Source: Allobosea sp. OK403 (GTDB lineage: Bacteria > Pseudomonadota > Alphaproteobacteria > Rhizobiales > Beijerinckiaceae). Taken from it: a stretch of DNA of 64,000 nucleotides. Numbering within the stretch: the first letter of the stretch is position 1; every line of letters starts with the position of its first letter. Below the pieces are notes generated by a model. It was not told the DNA's origin. It ran no database searches and saw only the letters and a program-made list of their open reading frames with translations. The stretch lies in NCBI RefSeq assembly GCF_900113835.1, contig NZ_FOQV01000003.1, forward strand, positions 806,001 to 870,000. Reading direction: 5' to 3'. Below, in pieces: positions 1 through 9,557 of the stretch. A program made the translations under genes and the position numbers.

Positions 1-2
1 CC

Positions 3-1013
3 GCCACGCGCAGCCATGAAGGCACAGGGCTCGGCCTTGCGATCGTGCGCCGGCTGGTCGCCTTGATGGGCGGCGAGGTCGGCGTCGAGAGCCGGCCTGG
101 CGAAGGCGCGCTCTTTCACGTCCACCTGCCGCTCGCGGCGGCCGAGGCCGGCACCATCCTGACCCCGCCGGACTGGCGAGGGCGGCGCGTGCTGGTCGTC
201 TCGACCGCCCCCTTCGCCGGGCGCTTCCTGGCGGACACGATCGCGACCACGGGCGCTACTGCCATTCTGGCGACCGGAGCCGACGGAGCGCTCGCCCTGC
301 TGCGGCAGGATGCGGCCCCCGACGCTATCCTGATCGACCAGTCGATCGGCCCGGACGCGGCGCGTGCACTGGCGGAAGCGGCGCGCGAGGCCGGGCCGGG
401 CGAACGGTTGATCATGCTCTCCCCGACCGAGCGGCGGCAATTCGGCGTGCCGCGCGAGCAGGGCTTCACCGGTTTCCTGATGAAGCCGGTGCGGGCGCGC
501 TCGCTCTATGAGCGCCTCTCGCCACGGCCGGACACCGCCCTGCTCCTGCCCGATTCGCGCCAGGACGCGCCCTCTCCCATACTCCCGCTCACGCCGCGGC
601 TCACCGTGCTCGTCGCTGAGGACAACGAGATCAACGCCTTGCTGGCGACACGGACGCTGGAGCGGCTCGGCTGCGCCGCGATCTGGGCCCGCAACGGGCG
701 CGAGGCCATCAGCCATGTCGCGGCCAGCCTGAAGGGCGAGGCGGCGGCGCTCGACCTCGTCCTGCTGGATATCCGCATGCCGGAGCTCGACGGGCTTTCG
801 GCCGCGCGCATTATCCGCACCATGGAGGCCGAGGCGAAGGCCGACGCAAACCTGCCGCTGATCGCCGTCTCCGCCAATGTTTCCGCCGCAGATCGCAGCG
901 CCGCGCGGGCCGCCGGCATGGATGATTGCCTGGCTAAACCTCTCGACCGCGCCGCGCTGAAGCGCTGGCTCGACCATGTCGAAGGCCGCCTGATGTTGAC
1001 TTTGAGCGCCTGA
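3..1013 (+). CDS. hybrid sensor histidine kinase/response regulator, C-terminal part
   Basis: The gene starts before the window; reading frame 3 is open from the first bases. The first visible residues carry the GTGLGLAIV glycine box (G2) of a HATPase_c domain, so the kinase core lies upstream. A receiver-like segment follows (about visible residues 60-170) with an Asp in AILIDQS and a Lys in LMKPVR, but it lacks the acidic pair at its N-terminus and is probably a pseudo-receiver. A complete receiver domain fills the C-terminus (about residues 200-325), with EDNE, the phospho-acceptor Asp in [11 protein letters not shown] and Lys in LAKPL. This is the usual layout of a hybrid kinase for phosphorelay. 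The sensor input and cognate regulator cannot be seen. The TGA at 1011-1013 is about 100 bp before olsB. Confidence 0.9.
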   Translation, partial: ATRSHEGTGLGLAIVRRLVALMGGEVGVESRPGEGALFHVHLPLAAAEAGTILTPPDWRGRRVLVVSTAPFAGRFLADTIATTGATAILATGADGALALLRQDAAPDAILIDQSIGPDAARALAEAAREAGPGERLIMLSPTERRQFGVPREQGFTGFLMKPVRARSLYERLSPRPDTALLLPDSRQDAPSPILPLTPRLTVLVAEDNEINALLATRTLERLGCAAIWARNGREAISHVAASLKGEAAALDLVLLDIRMPELDGLSAARIIRTMEAEAKADANLPLIAVSANVSAADRSAARAAGMDDCLAKPLDRAALKRWLDHVEGRLMLTLSA

Positions 1014-1115
1014 GACGACGTCATAGCCCTGACGCAGTTCTGTCGCGATCCTGTTAAATCGCCGGCGCTAGCGTTCCCATCGCCAGCATCGGCGGCGCAG
1101 GGGGCAAGACGAGCC

Positions 1116-2042
1116 ATGGCATTTGAGGTCTTTCGCGGCCACGATCAGCCGGCAAATCAATTGCCGGCCGGACATCCGTTCCTGGCGCGGCTGCGCAAGC
1201 TCAGCGGCCGCCCGGGCGAGTTCGACCCGCTTTCAGGCACGCTCGGCCGTTCCGGCTCGCTCGAGGTCAGGCTGGCGCGAGGCCCGCGCGAGATCTGGCG
1301 GGCACAACGGCTGCGCTACCGCGTGTTCTATCAGGAAATGTCGGCCAAGCCCGATGTCGTCTCGCGGATGTTCCGCCGCGACGCCGACCGTTTCGACGGG
1401 GCTTGCGATCATCTCCTGGTCATCGATCATGCCGCGCGCGGGCGCTTCGGCGGTGTGAAGCCCAAGGTCGTCGGCACCTACCGCTTGATGCGGCAAGGCA
1501 CGGCGACGCGCTTCGGCGGCTTCTACACACAAGGAGAGTTCGACCTGCAGCCGCTGCTCGCGCGCCACCCATCCGCGCGCTTCCTCGAGCTCGGCCGCTC
1601 CTGCGTGCTCAAGCCCTATCGCACCAAGAAGACGGTCGAACTGCTCTGGCACGGCATCTGGGCCTATGTCCGCCACCATCGGATCGACGCGATGTTCGGC
1701 TGCGCCAGCTTCGACAGCACCGATCCCGACGCGCTGGCGCTGCCACTGAGCTTCCTGCACCACCATGCCCGTTCCGAAGGCGAGTGGGGCGCCGCTGCCC
1801 GGTCCGACCGCAGCGTGGCGATGAACCGGCTCCCGGTGGAGGGGCTCGACGCCAAACGGGCGCTCAAACAGATGCCGCCATTGATCAAGGCCTATCTCCG
1901 GCTGGGTGCCCGTTTCGGCACGGGCGCGGTGGTCGACCGGCAATTCGGCACCACCGACGTGCTGGTGATCCTACCCGTGGCCGCGATCGACCGGCGCTAT
2001 CTCGATTATTACGGCGACGAAGGCCAGCGCTACGCGGCTTGA
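1116..2042 (+). CDS. olsB: GNAT-family L-ornithine N(alpha)-acyltransferase (OlsB-like)
   Basis: A 308-residue protein of the OlsB/hemolysin-like acyltransferase family. OlsB transfers a 3-hydroxyacyl group from acyl carrier protein to ornithine to make lyso-ornithine lipid, a phosphate-free membrane lipid. Seen directly: RAQRLRYRVFYQEM near residue 63, DHLLVIDH near 98, VVGTYRLMRQ near 118, and the strongly conserved FLELGRSCVLKPYR near 156. The length is usual for the family. The ATG at 1116 follows a purine-rich stretch (ggggcaagacgagcc). OlsA, the second acyltransferase, is not adjacent; the next gene is convergent. An N-acyltransferase with another acceptor is possible, but the family call is firm. 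Confidence 0.82.
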   Translation: MAFEVFRGHDQPANQLPAGHPFLARLRKLSGRPGEFDPLSGTLGRSGSLEVRLARGPREIWRAQRLRYRVFYQEMSAKPDVVSRMFRRDADRFDGACDHLLVIDHAARGRFGGVKPKVVGTYRLMRQGTATRFGGFYTQGEFDLQPLLARHPSARFLELGRSCVLKPYRTKKTVELLWHGIWAYVRHHRIDAMFGCASFDSTDPDALALPLSFLHHHARSEGEWGAAARSDRSVAMNRLPVEGLDAKRALKQMPPLIKAYLRLGARFGTGAVVDRQFGTTDVLVILPVAAIDRRYLDYYGDEGQRYAA

Positions 2043-2073
2043 GGGCCTTTAGGATCGCGAGTGAACCGCTGCA

Positions 2074-2105
2074 TCATTCCAGGGCGAGCCATAGGCTCGG
2101 AATGA
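2074..2105. repeat. short inverted repeat between convergent genes
   Basis: A fold-back sequence starting tcattcc and ending ggaatga, with gcgagcc/ggctcg as inner arms, sits just after the olsB stop and before the stop of the minus-strand operon. It looks like a small, decayed member of the attcc...ggaat repeat family present at 35.8 and 57.7 kb. It may help terminate transcription from both sides, though there is no T-run. Confidence 0.45.
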
Positions 2106-2123
2106 CAGCGGAGGTTTGCAAGC

Positions 2124-2990
2124 CTATTCTCCGGCCTCCGCCAGCGCCCGCAGGGCCTCGCGATAGGTGGGATAGCGGAGCGCGTAACCGAGTTCCCGCT
2201 TCATCAGCGCGTTCGAGACGCGCTTGTTCTCGCCATAGAAGCTCGCCGCCATCGGCGTCAGCTGCGCCGGATCGAACGGGATCTCGGGCGGCGGCTCGAT
2301 GCCGATCAACCCGGCGGCGAAGCTCACCACATCCTGCGGCGGGGCGGGCTCGTCATCGGTGACGTTGTAGACTGCCCCGTTGCGCGGCTTTTCAAGCGAA
2401 GCCAGCAGCACGCCGGCGATATCCTGCGCATGGATGCGGTTGAAGACCTGACCGGGCTTGACCAGGCGCCGCGCCGTGCCCGCGCGCAGGTTGACGATGC
2501 CGTTGCGGCCGGGGCCGTAAATGCCGGCGAGGCGGAAAATCTGCACAGGCTTGCCGGTCTTCTCCCCAAAGGCGAGCCAGGCCTTGTCGATCGTCAGCCG
2601 CAGCGTCGAGCGTGCATTGGTCGGCCGGCATTCGGCCGTCTCGTCGATCCAGGCGCCGTCATGATTGCCGTAGACGCCGATGGTCGAAAGATAGCCGATC
2701 CAGCGCAGATCGGGCGCGGCCGCAAGCTGACTGGAGAGGCAGGCGAGCGCCGGGTCGCCATCCTCGCCGGGCTGCGCCGAGACCAGCACGGCATCGGCCT
2801 CCATGACGGCTTTGGCCAGCCGCGACGACACCGCGAAACCGTCGAAGACCAAAGTCGGAATGCCGGCGCGGCTGAGCGCTCCCGCCTTGTCGGCCGAGCG
2901 CACCGTGCCGGTGACCTCGAAGCCCCCAGCCAAAGCAGCACGCGCGAAAAAACCGGCGGTATAGCCGAGGCCGATGATGACGAGCTTCAT
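2124..2990 (-). CDS. atypical SDR-family NAD(P)-dependent epimerase/reductase (YeeZ-like)
   Basis: A 288-residue extended-SDR-like protein. The N-terminus [17 protein letters not shown] is a Rossmann dinucleotide-binding motif (GxGYxxxxxA, as in YeeZ-type atypical SDRs). YLSTIGVYG and the later [13 protein letters not shown] match sugar-epimerase-like strands. The ATG at 2990 overlaps the TGA of queG by four bases (ATGA), so the two are translationally coupled in a GST-queG-SDR operon. An open frame extends upstream but runs inside queG, so the overlap start is preferred. The substrate is unknown; the queG linkage is conserved in rhizobia as far as I recall but does not define the reaction. 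Confidence 0.8.
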   Translation of the reverse strand: MKLVIIGLGYTAGFFARAALAGGFEVTGTVRSADKAGALSRAGIPTLVFDGFAVSSRLAKAVMEADAVLVSAQPGEDGDPALACLSSQLAAAPDLRWIGYLSTIGVYGNHDGAWIDETAECRPTNARSTLRLTIDKAWLAFGEKTGKPVQIFRLAGIYGPGRNGIVNLRAGTARRLVKPGQVFNRIHAQDIAGVLLASLEKPRNGAVYNVTDDEPAPPQDVVSFAAGLIGIEPPPEIPFDPAQLTPMAASFYGENKRVSNALMKRELGYALRYPTYREALRALAEAGE

Positions 2991-4126
2991 GCAATGCATT
3001 CCGGCTGGGATGGGAGGGCGAGCCATTCCTTGCGGACATCCGCATCGGCTTCGCCTGCGAGGGCATGAGCGGCGAGGTGCCCGGCCCGCACTGGTGCGAG
3101 CCTGATCAGCGCCCAGGCGGCCATGGCGCGCACCAAAGGCGAGGCATCCGCGACCAGGGCCTCGGCGCTGGCGGCAAGCTCGGGCCGGTTGCTGTTGCCG
3201 ATCGCGATCAGGACGTTGCGGACGAAGCGATCGCGCCCCGTGCGCTTCACCGGCGTGCCGGCGAAGAGCGTGCGGAAGGCGGCATCGTCCAGCGCCGCGA
3301 GATCGGCCAAGGACGGCGCGTCGAGACCGTCTTTGAGCGCGAGCCGGGTTTCCTGTGCGGCGGCGGCGAATTTGTTCCAGGGGCAGACGGCCAGGCAATC
3401 ATCGCAGCCGAAGACGCGGTTGCCGATGCCGGGGCGCAGCGCCGCATCGATATGGCCTTGATGCTCGATGGTGAGATAAGCGATGCAGCGGCGCGCATCG
3501 AGCTGATAGGGCGCCGGGAAGGCGTCGGTCGGGCAAATATCGAGGCAGCGCCGGCAGGAGCCGCAATGGTCGCTCTCGGGCGCGTCCACCGGCAATTCGG
3601 CCGTGGTGTAGATCGCGCCCAGGAAGAGCCAGGAGCCGTGCTCGCGCGAGACCAATACGGTGTGCTTGCCCTGCCAGCCGAGGCCGGCGGCCTCGGCGAG
3701 CGGCTTTTCCATCACCGGGGCGGTGTCGACGAAGACCTTGACGTCCGCCCCGCCCTTCGCAGCGAGCAGGCCGGCGACGCTTTTCAGCTTGCCCTTGATG
3801 ACGTCGTGATAGTCGCGCCGCCGCGCATAGAGCGAGATCGCGGCCTTGTCGGGCTGACCGAGGATGGCGAGCGGGTCGCTATCGGGCGCGTAGCTCATGC
3901 CGAGCATCACGACGCGACGCGCTTGGCTCCAGAGCTTTCGCGGCGCGGCGCGCTCAGTGACGCGTTCCGCCATCCAGCCCATCTCGCCATGATGGCCGGC
4001 CTCGAGCCAGGCCTGGAGACGCTCGGGAACCTGCGGGATGGCCTCCGTCGAGGCGATGCGGATGACGGCGAAGCCCTCGGCCCGGGCGCGCTCGACGACC
4101 GCCCGCTTCAGGCGCTCGCCCTTCAA
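2987..4126 (-). CDS. queG: epoxyqueuosine reductase QueG
   Basis: This iron-sulfur, cobalamin-dependent enzyme performs the last step of queuosine synthesis, reducing epoxyqueuosine to queuosine at tRNA position 34. Seen: the catalytic Asp in [14 protein letters not shown] (near residue 134), and two ferredoxin-like [4Fe-4S] motifs, [12 protein letters not shown] (Cys 188, 191, 194, 198) and [10 protein letters not shown] (Cys 241, 244, 248). With the TTG start at 4126 the protein is 379 residues, the normal length, and begins [15 protein letters not shown]. That TTG overlaps the GST stop (TTGA). The C-terminal HEAT-like alpha-helical region (about 300-370) is also present. Its downstream neighbour overlaps by ATGA. 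Confidence 0.95.
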   Translation of the reverse strand: MKGERLKRAVVERARAEGFAVIRIASTEAIPQVPERLQAWLEAGHHGEMGWMAERVTERAAPRKLWSQARRVVMLGMSYAPDSDPLAILGQPDKAAISLYARRRDYHDVIKGKLKSVAGLLAAKGGADVKVFVDTAPVMEKPLAEAAGLGWQGKHTVLVSREHGSWLFLGAIYTTAELPVDAPESDHCGSCRRCLDICPTDAFPAPYQLDARRCIAYLTIEHQGHIDAALRPGIGNRVFGCDDCLAVCPWNKFAAAAQETRLALKDGLDAPSLADLAALDDAAFRTLFAGTPVKRTGRDRFVRNVLIAIGNSNRPELAASAEALVADASPLVRAMAAWALIRLAPVRAGHLAAHALAGEADADVRKEWLALPSQPECIA

Positions 4127-4815
4127 AAATCCAGATTGTCGTAATGCGCGCTCGGAGCCATGCCCGGAATCCGGTCGGCCAGCAGCGGCCGGAAGCTCGG
4201 GCGGGACTTGATCCTCGCATACCATGCGCGCGCGGCCTCATCCTCTTCCCAGGGCACGTCGCCGAGATAGTCGACGCAGGAGAGATGCGCCGCCGCGGCG
4301 AGATCGGCATAGCTCAGTTCGGCCCCGGCAAGCCAGTTCCGCTTGGCGGTGAGCCAGGCGATGTAGCGCAGATGATAGCGCACATTGGCGCGCGCTGCGC
4401 GGATCGCGCTCATTTCGGGCGGCCCGCCGCCCTCGTCGCGGCTCATGAAGCGCTTCATCACCTTTTCCAGCACGAGCGGAGCGGTGATCTCGGCATCGAA
4501 CTTCAGATTGAACCAGTCGAGCAGCCGGCGCACCTCGACACGCCCGCCCGGCCCTTCCGGCAGGAGGCGGCGCTCGGCCAGCGCCAGACCGCGCGTCTCG
4601 TCCAGATATTCGGCAATGACGCCGGCGCCGGGAACAGCAAGCCCGTTCTCCTCGCGGAAGACCGGCGTGGTGCCGGCGGTGTTCAGTTCAAGGAACTCGC
4701 GCCGCCGCTCCCAGACGCGCTCCTCGACCAGGTCGGCCTCCATGCCGAACTCGCCGAGAGCCAGCCGGATGAAACGCGAATGCGGACATAGCGGATAATG
4801 AAAAAGGGTCGCCAT
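4123..4815 (-). CDS. glutathione S-transferase family protein
   Basis: A 230-residue cytosolic GST. The N-terminal thioredoxin-like domain has [16 protein letters not shown], the common bacterial GST opening, then NTAGTTPVF (the cis-Pro loop) and the C-terminal helical domain with [18 protein letters not shown]. GSTs conjugate glutathione to electrophiles or act as glutathione-dependent isomerases; the substrate cannot be read from sequence. It is the first gene of the queG operon, overlapping queG by four bases. ATG at 4815 gives MATLFHYPL, matching the family; an ATG at 4824 (MSAMATLF) is an alternative. Neither has a strong ribosome-binding site. Confidence 0.88.
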   Translation of the reverse strand: MATLFHYPLCPHSRFIRLALGEFGMEADLVEERVWERRREFLELNTAGTTPVFREENGLAVPGAGVIAEYLDETRGLALAERRLLPEGPGGRVEVRRLLDWFNLKFDAEITAPLVLEKVMKRFMSRDEGGGPPEMSAIRAARANVRYHLRYIAWLTAKRNWLAGAELSYADLAAAAHLSCVDYLGDVPWEEDEAARAWYARIKSRPSFRPLLADRIPGMAPSAHYDNLDF

Positions 4816-5058
4816 GGCACTCATGAAACAGCGAGATGCGGCCGAAGCAGGGCCAGCGGAAAGGCGGGACGCAGCCATGCGCCAGGCGCTTGCTATAGTC
4901 CCAGGCCGCGAAGGTCACAACCCGCGGGGTGCGCAGTGCCTCGATTTGCAGCGGCCGCATTGGCGAATTGGTAACCGAATTGCAAAGAGCTTGGCCCATG
5001 GAAGGGTGCGGTTTACCAAGCGCGGCGGCGCGCGATTCGCTTCAAAGGACAGCCTCTC

Positions 5059-5856
5059 ATGCAAAACCTGATCGAAGCGGTCGTGCTCGGCATCGTCGAG
5101 GGCCTGACCGAGTTCCTGCCGGTCTCGTCAACCGGCCACCTCCTGCTGCTCGGGCATTTCCTCGGCTTCGAATCCAACGGCAAGAGTTTCGAGGTGCTGG
5201 TCCAGCTCGGCGCGATCCTGGCGATCATGCTGGTCTATTTCCGGCGCCTGCTCGATATCGCGCTGCGCCTGGGCAGCGACCCCGCCGCCCGGCGCTTCGT
5301 CATCGGCGTGCTCATTGCCTTCCTGCCGGCGGCCCTGATCGGCGCCGTGCTGCACGGCTTCATCAAGAGCGTGCTGTTCAACCCGTTCCTGGTCTGCTGC
5401 GCGCTCATTGCAGGCGGGCTCGTGCTGCTGGTCGTCGACGAGCTCGAACTCGAGGTGAAGCACACCGACGCCACCACCTTCCCCCTGCCGATGTATCTCA
5501 AGATCGGCTTCGTCCAGTGCCTGGCGATGATCCCCGGCGTCTCGCGCTCGGGCTCGACCATCGTCGGCGCGATGCTGCTGGGCGCCAGCAAGCGCGCGGC
5601 AGCCGAATTCTCCTTCTTCTTGGCCATGCCGACCATGACGGGAGCCTTCGCCTACGACCTGCTCAAGAGCTACAAAACCCTGACCTTCGACGATTCCCTG
5701 CTGATCGTGGTCGGCTTCGTGGCGGCCTTCTTTTCGGCGCTGATCGTGGTGCGCAGCTTCCTCGACTACGTCTCCAGGCGCGGGTTCGCGATCTTCGCCT
5801 GGTGGCGGATCATCGTGGGGCTGTTCGGGCTGGCGGGCTTGTGGATCGTCGGCTGA
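5059..5856 (+). CDS. uppP: undecaprenyl-diphosphatase UppP (BacA)
   Basis: A 265-residue polytopic membrane enzyme that dephosphorylates undecaprenyl pyrophosphate, recycling the lipid carrier for peptidoglycan and polysaccharide synthesis and giving bacitracin resistance. The two signature motifs are present: [17 protein letters not shown] near residue 14 and [16 protein letters not shown] near 157, both forming the active site. About eight hydrophobic segments span the length. The ATG at 5059 follows aaaggacagcctctc, a reasonable Shine-Dalgarno (AAGGA). It stands alone; the next gene is convergent and separated by two repeat elements. Confidence 0.96.
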   Translation: MQNLIEAVVLGIVEGLTEFLPVSSTGHLLLLGHFLGFESNGKSFEVLVQLGAILAIMLVYFRRLLDIALRLGSDPAARRFVIGVLIAFLPAALIGAVLHGFIKSVLFNPFLVCCALIAGGLVLLVVDELELEVKHTDATTFPLPMYLKIGFVQCLAMIPGVSRSGSTIVGAMLLGASKRAAAEFSFFLAMPTMTGAFAYDLLKSYKTLTFDDSLLIVVGFVAAFFSALIVVRSFLDYVSRRGFAIFAWWRIIVGLFGLAGLWIVG

Positions 5857-5871
5857 GCTCGATCGCTCGCT

Positions 5872-5935
5872 AGAGCGTTTTCGAGCGAAGTGGACACCGA
5901 TTCGCGTGAAGAAAACGCGTTAAAACAAGGAGCTA
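5872..5935. repeat. dispersed intergenic repeat (agagcgttttcgagcgaag type)
   Basis: Starts agagcgttttcgagcgaag and ends gaagaaaacgcgtta. Its reverse complement closely matches the sequence after the HAD phosphatase gene at about 9402-9462, and a fragment recurs near 41750. Sequences of this kind are very common between genes in Hyphomicrobiales. Function unknown; it carries the inverted pair gcgttttc/gaaaacgc. Confidence 0.6.
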
Positions 5936-5937
5936 GG

Positions 5938-5970
5938 GCATTTCCGCGATTCGGAGAAACGCGGAAATGC
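5938..5970. repeat. perfect 11-bp inverted repeat between uppP and MFS genes
   Basis: gcatttccgcg and cgcggaaatgc face each other across 11 bases, lying between two convergent genes. The hairpin is a candidate bidirectional terminator, although a T-run is absent; it may equally be part of the adjoining dispersed repeat. Confidence 0.6.
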
Positions 5971-5971
5971 T

Positions 5972-7696
5972 CTAAGAGCGCGGATCGCTCAGCGACTCCG
6001 TGATCATCTGAGCCTGCACCGTCGCCGCGCGCGGCAGCGAGCCGGTCTGACGCTCGATCATGCGGTGGACGACAGGCGGGTTCTCGCCCTTGTGCAAGGC
6101 GCGGACGCGATCGCCGATCTCGGCATCGGCCTGGGTGACACGCTGGTTCTGGCGGATGTACTCGACCCAGGTCGGGCTGTCATAGCGCTCGACCCAGAGT
6201 TCCGCATTGGTCAAGTCGCGCAGCAAAGTCCAGTGGCGCGCGCCGTCGCGGCGGCGAATGCGGCGGCGCTCGGCCATGGCGTTGAGGAAGACGACGACGT
6301 CCTCCTCGCGGATCAGGTATTCGATCGTGACGATGACCGGCCCGCTGCGCGGTTCGATATCGACTGCGACCTTGGGCTCGCGCCAGCGGCTCAGCGGATC
6401 CAGGTTGAGCGCCTCCAGCGGCGGCAGGGCGTAGCGCAGGCCGAGCGCCGCCCCGACCAGGAGGATGACCGCCGCCATCAGCAGCGCCTGCTCGGTGCCG
6501 AAATGCAGGACCGCCCGGCCCCAGGCCCAGCTGCCGATCGCCATGCCGCCGAAGGCGCCCATCTGATAGAGCGCCAAGGCCCGGCCAACGACCCAGCGCG
6601 GCGCCGAGAGCTGCACCGTGGCGTTGAAGGTCGAGAGCGTCAAAACCCAGCCGGCGCCACCGATGCAGAGCGCCGGCATGGTCAACCACAGGCTCGTGCT
6701 GACGGCGATCAGCGCAACGGAGACGGCAAAGGCAACGAAAGTCGCCCGCACCAGCGCCTCGGTGCTGAGCAACCGGCGCAGCCTTGCACTCATGAAGGCG
6801 CCGCCGACAGCGCCGGCCCCGAAGGCTCCGAGCAGCACGCCGAAGATCAATGGACCGCCCTGGATGAGATCGCGCGCGATCAGCGGCAGCAAGGCAAGAG
6901 CGACGATGCCGCCGAAGCCGAAGGCGAAGGCGCGCAGGATGACGCTGCGGATGTTGGGCGACATCGCGACATAGCGCAGCCCCGCCCCCATCGCGATCCA
7001 GAGCGTCTCGCGCGGCAACAGGCGCTCGACCCTAGGCGGTTGCCAGCGCGCCAGCACCGTGATCAGTGCGATATAGCTCAGCGCATTAATGGCGAAGGCG
7101 GCGAAGGCTCCAGCCGCCGCGACGATTGCGCCGCCGATCGCCGGACCGACGCTGCGGGCGATGTTGAAGGCGACGCTGTTGAGCGTCACTGCGGCGGGCA
7201 CGTCCCGGCGCGGCACCATATCACCGACCGAAGACTGCCAGGCCGGGTTGTTCAAGGCCGTGCCACAGCCGATCAGGAAGGTGAAGGTCAGCAGCCACCA
7301 GGGCGTGATCAGCCCGGACCAGGAGAACATCGCGAGCGCGATCGAGACCACGAACATGAAGCCCTGCGCGGTCAACATGATCTTGCGGCGGTCGTAATTG
7401 TCCGAGACCGCCCCCGCGGCCAGCGAGAACAGCATGACCGGCAGCGTGGTCGAGGCCTGCACCAGCGCGACCATGTCGGGCGAGGCCGCGATCGAGGTCA
7501 TCATCCAGGATGCGCCAACAGCCTGGATCAGTCCGCCGAAATTCGAGGCGAGGCTGGCAAACCAGACCTTGCGGAAGATCGGCTGCTGCAGCGGCACGAA
7601 GGGCGACATGCGCTGCGAGGATAGTTCGATGCCCTCCGAGGCGAGATCGGCGGCGGCGACATCTTCGACAGGCTGAGCGTGAGGATCGACAGGCAT
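5972..7696 (-). CDS. MFS transporter of the MFS_3 (EntS-like exporter) family
   Basis: A 574-residue membrane protein. Residues about 30-420 form the MFS core with 11-12 hydrophobic helices; SNFGGLIQAVGASWMM and the loop DNYDRRKIM (an MFS motif A) are visible, as are GPAIGGAI and RAFAFGFGGIV. The last about 130 residues form a soluble domain (EYLIREEDVVVFLNAMAERR ... HWTLLRDL) resembling a dimeric alpha/beta-barrel monooxygenase fold, which is a known extension of the PF05977 'transmembrane secretion effector' group. Substrate unknown: relatives export siderophores or drugs. ATG at 7696; about 60 bp downstream of msrQ on the same strand, so probably co-transcribed with it. Confidence 0.87.
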   Translation of the reverse strand: MPVDPHAQPVEDVAAADLASEGIELSSQRMSPFVPLQQPIFRKVWFASLASNFGGLIQAVGASWMMTSIAASPDMVALVQASTTLPVMLFSLAAGAVSDNYDRRKIMLTAQGFMFVVSIALAMFSWSGLITPWWLLTFTFLIGCGTALNNPAWQSSVGDMVPRRDVPAAVTLNSVAFNIARSVGPAIGGAIVAAAGAFAAFAINALSYIALITVLARWQPPRVERLLPRETLWIAMGAGLRYVAMSPNIRSVILRAFAFGFGGIVALALLPLIARDLIQGGPLIFGVLLGAFGAGAVGGAFMSARLRRLLSTEALVRATFVAFAVSVALIAVSTSLWLTMPALCIGGAGWVLTLSTFNATVQLSAPRWVVGRALALYQMGAFGGMAIGSWAWGRAVLHFGTEQALLMAAVILLVGAALGLRYALPPLEALNLDPLSRWREPKVAVDIEPRSGPVIVTIEYLIREEDVVVFLNAMAERRRIRRRDGARHWTLLRDLTNAELWVERYDSPTWVEYIRQNQRVTQADAEIGDRVRALHKGENPPVVHRMIERQTGSLPRAATVQAQMITESLSDPRS

Positions 7697-7753
7697 GCCA
7701 CAGGGTTAGAGCCTGCGACGCGGGCTGCCAACCATGAAAGATCGGCTCCGTCT

Positions 7754-8644
7754 TCAAGCACCCGTCTGTGCCGGAACGCCATCGCTGCGGCGCGCCCGGC
7801 GCGGCTTGGCCACTGGAGCCCGCCAGGCATGAACGGCCGCGACAGCAAGCCCGACCAGCGCCACCCAATGCCCCGGCCGCAGGAAGCCGAGGTCCTGATA
7901 GACCAGAACATCGGCATTGGCCTGGAAGACGTCCCAAGCCGAGACACCGCTCGTCAAGGCATACCAGGCCGTCTCGCAGAGCGCCGTGGCAAGCCCGGTC
8001 AGAAGTGCCGCCGCGATCAAGACCGGGGTGGTCATCGCGAGCTTCAATCGGTTCAGCCCGCGATAGAGCAAGAGCAGCGCGAAGAGCCCGTTCAGCAGCG
8101 CCGGCTGGGTGACATCGATCTTCGACTGCAGGGCGAAATGCAGCAGGCCCAGCCCGGTGATCAGGTAGACAAGGTTGTGCAGGCGCTGCCAGTTCTTCGC
8201 GCCCATCCGGCGAATCATGCCGTCGGTCGAGGTGACGCCGAGCGCGGTCAGGCCCAGCAGCGCGGTGAAGCCGATCGTCAGATAGAAGCGCTTGACGATC
8301 TCGGAGACGATCAGGCCCCAGTCGAAGGCAAGGTCGATGCAATAGAGTGTCAGATGCCCCGCTGCATAGGCCAGCACCGAGAGGCCGAGCATCCGGCGGA
8401 TGCCCAGCAGCTTGCCCCAGTCGAGAATGCGCCGGAGCGGCGAGACCGCGAGCGTGACCAGCAGCAACCGGATCGCCCAGGTGCCGGTGTCGTGCACGGC
8501 CCGCGTCCAGGGTTTCGAGCTGAGCTGGCCGGTCCAGGCCTCATAGGCCAGGATCAAGGCCGGCACGAGCACCAGCGCGAAAGCAAGCGCACGCAGGGCC
8601 GAGAACCGCCCCTGCCGATCCAGCCATGGCAGCCATCCGTCCAC
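7754..8644 (-). CDS. msrQ: heme-binding membrane subunit MsrQ
   Basis: Integral membrane cytochrome that feeds electrons from the quinone pool or flavin reductase to the periplasmic methionine sulfoxide reductase MsrP. The ferric-reductase-like core is clear: RRMLGLSVLAYAAGHLTLY, KRFYLTIGFTALLGL, and NWQRLHNLVYLITGLGLLHF, with the conserved His residues expected to bind heme. I chose the GTG at 8644 because it is preceded by GGGAGA at good spacing and gives the family-like start VDGWLPWLDRQGRFSALR (296 residues). An open frame continues upstream to 8740 but overlaps the HAD gene region. The msrP partner is not beside it; the upstream gene is divergent. Confidence 0.87.
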   Translation of the reverse strand: MDGWLPWLDRQGRFSALRALAFALVLVPALILAYEAWTGQLSSKPWTRAVHDTGTWAIRLLLVTLAVSPLRRILDWGKLLGIRRMLGLSVLAYAAGHLTLYCIDLAFDWGLIVSEIVKRFYLTIGFTALLGLTALGVTSTDGMIRRMGAKNWQRLHNLVYLITGLGLLHFALQSKIDVTQPALLNGLFALLLLYRGLNRLKLAMTTPVLIAAALLTGLATALCETAWYALTSGVSAWDVFQANADVLVYQDLGFLRPGHWVALVGLAVAAVHAWRAPVAKPRRARRSDGVPAQTGA

Positions 8645-8769
8645 GCCATTCTCCCGTCTGCCGTTCACCCCATGGAGATACGCGACAGCCCTTGCCTCTG
8701 TCTTGCACGTCTGCACACAAGGGCGTGAGCGCTTCACCATTCCGCAACATCTGTCGATGGACCCGAACC

Positions 8770-9399
8770 ATGTCTGCCGAGAATCCGCCTGCCAGGAATC
8801 CCTCCGTCGTCTTCGATGTCGGCAACGTCCTGCTCCGCTGGGATCCGCGCCTGCTCTATCGCGAGTTGATTCCCGATCCCGCGAAGCTCGACTGGTTCAT
8901 GCAGAATGTCTGCACCGCCGCCTGGAACATCGAGCAGGATCGCGGCCGCTCCTGGGAGGAGGCCGTGGCACTCCTGGTCGCGTCCCACCCCGAATGGGAA
9001 CGTGAGATCAAAGCCTTCGACGAACGCTGGCACGAGACGGTGCCCGGCGTGATCGAGGACAATGTCGCGCTGCTCGCCGAACTCAAGGCGAAGGGCGAGA
9101 ACGTTTATGCCATCACCAATTTCTCGCGCGAGAAATGGGCGGAATGCCTGATCCGCTTCCCCTTCCTGCAAAGCTTCGACGGCGCGATCGTCTCGGCGCA
9201 TGAAGGCCTGATCAAGCCGGATATCGCGATCTACCGCACGCTGCTGGAACGCTACGCCCTGAGCGCGCCCGACTGCATCTTCATCGACGACAGCCGCAAG
9301 AATGTCGAAGCGGCGCGCGCGGTCGGCATGCAGGCCGTGCACTTCGTCGAGCCGATCGATCTGCGGGCGGAGCTGCGAGGGTTGGGCGCCATGGTCTAA
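8770..9399 (+). CDS. HAD-family phosphatase (YihX-like, subfamily IA)
   Basis: A 209-residue HAD hydrolase. Motif I is VFDVGNVLLRWD (nucleophile Asp near residue 16, in the DxGN form typical of the YihX group), motif II is the Thr of AITNFSREKW, motif III the Lys of LIKPDIAIY, and motif IV FIDDSRKN. A helical cap lies between motifs I and II. YihX-type enzymes remove phosphate from sugar phosphates such as glucose-1-phosphate; specificity here is not known. ATG at 8770 is chosen because the upstream extension has no family resemblance and overlaps the divergent msrQ promoter region. Confidence 0.9.
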   Translation: MSAENPPARNPSVVFDVGNVLLRWDPRLLYRELIPDPAKLDWFMQNVCTAAWNIEQDRGRSWEEAVALLVASHPEWEREIKAFDERWHETVPGVIEDNVALLAELKAKGENVYAITNFSREKWAECLIRFPFLQSFDGAIVSAHEGLIKPDIAIYRTLLERYALSAPDCIFIDDSRKNVEAARAVGMQAVHFVEPIDLRAELRGLGAMV

Positions 9400-9401
9400 A
9401 T

Positions 9402-9462
9402 GCTCTTTGCTTCAACGCGTTTTCTTTACGCAAACGCGCCCGCTTCGCTCGAAACGCTTCAG
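9402..9462. repeat. dispersed intergenic repeat, degenerate copy
   Basis: The sequence from atgctctttgcttcaacgcg to cgcttcgctcgaaacgctt matches the reverse complement of the repeat at 5872-5935 with several changes. It fills most of the gap after the HAD gene. Function unknown. Confidence 0.5.
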
Positions 9463-9557
9463 CGGCGATGTCGGTGAAGCCGAACTCGCCGCTTGACCGC
9501 GCGCGAGCTGCTCGCGATGGTAGATTTCCGTAACGGAACCGTCGAAGTGAGACCGTC

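Noticed and set aside
4825..5058. tRNA-like segment before uppP (cattggcgaattggtaacc)
   Set aside because: It resembles a D-loop fragment only; no anticodon stem, T-arm or acceptor stem can be folded.
6065..7624. 519-codon open frame opposite the MFS transporter
   Set aside because: Composition (Arg, Gln, Asp, His-rich, no hydrophobic core) is typical of antisense frames in GC-rich DNA; the MFS gene explains the region.
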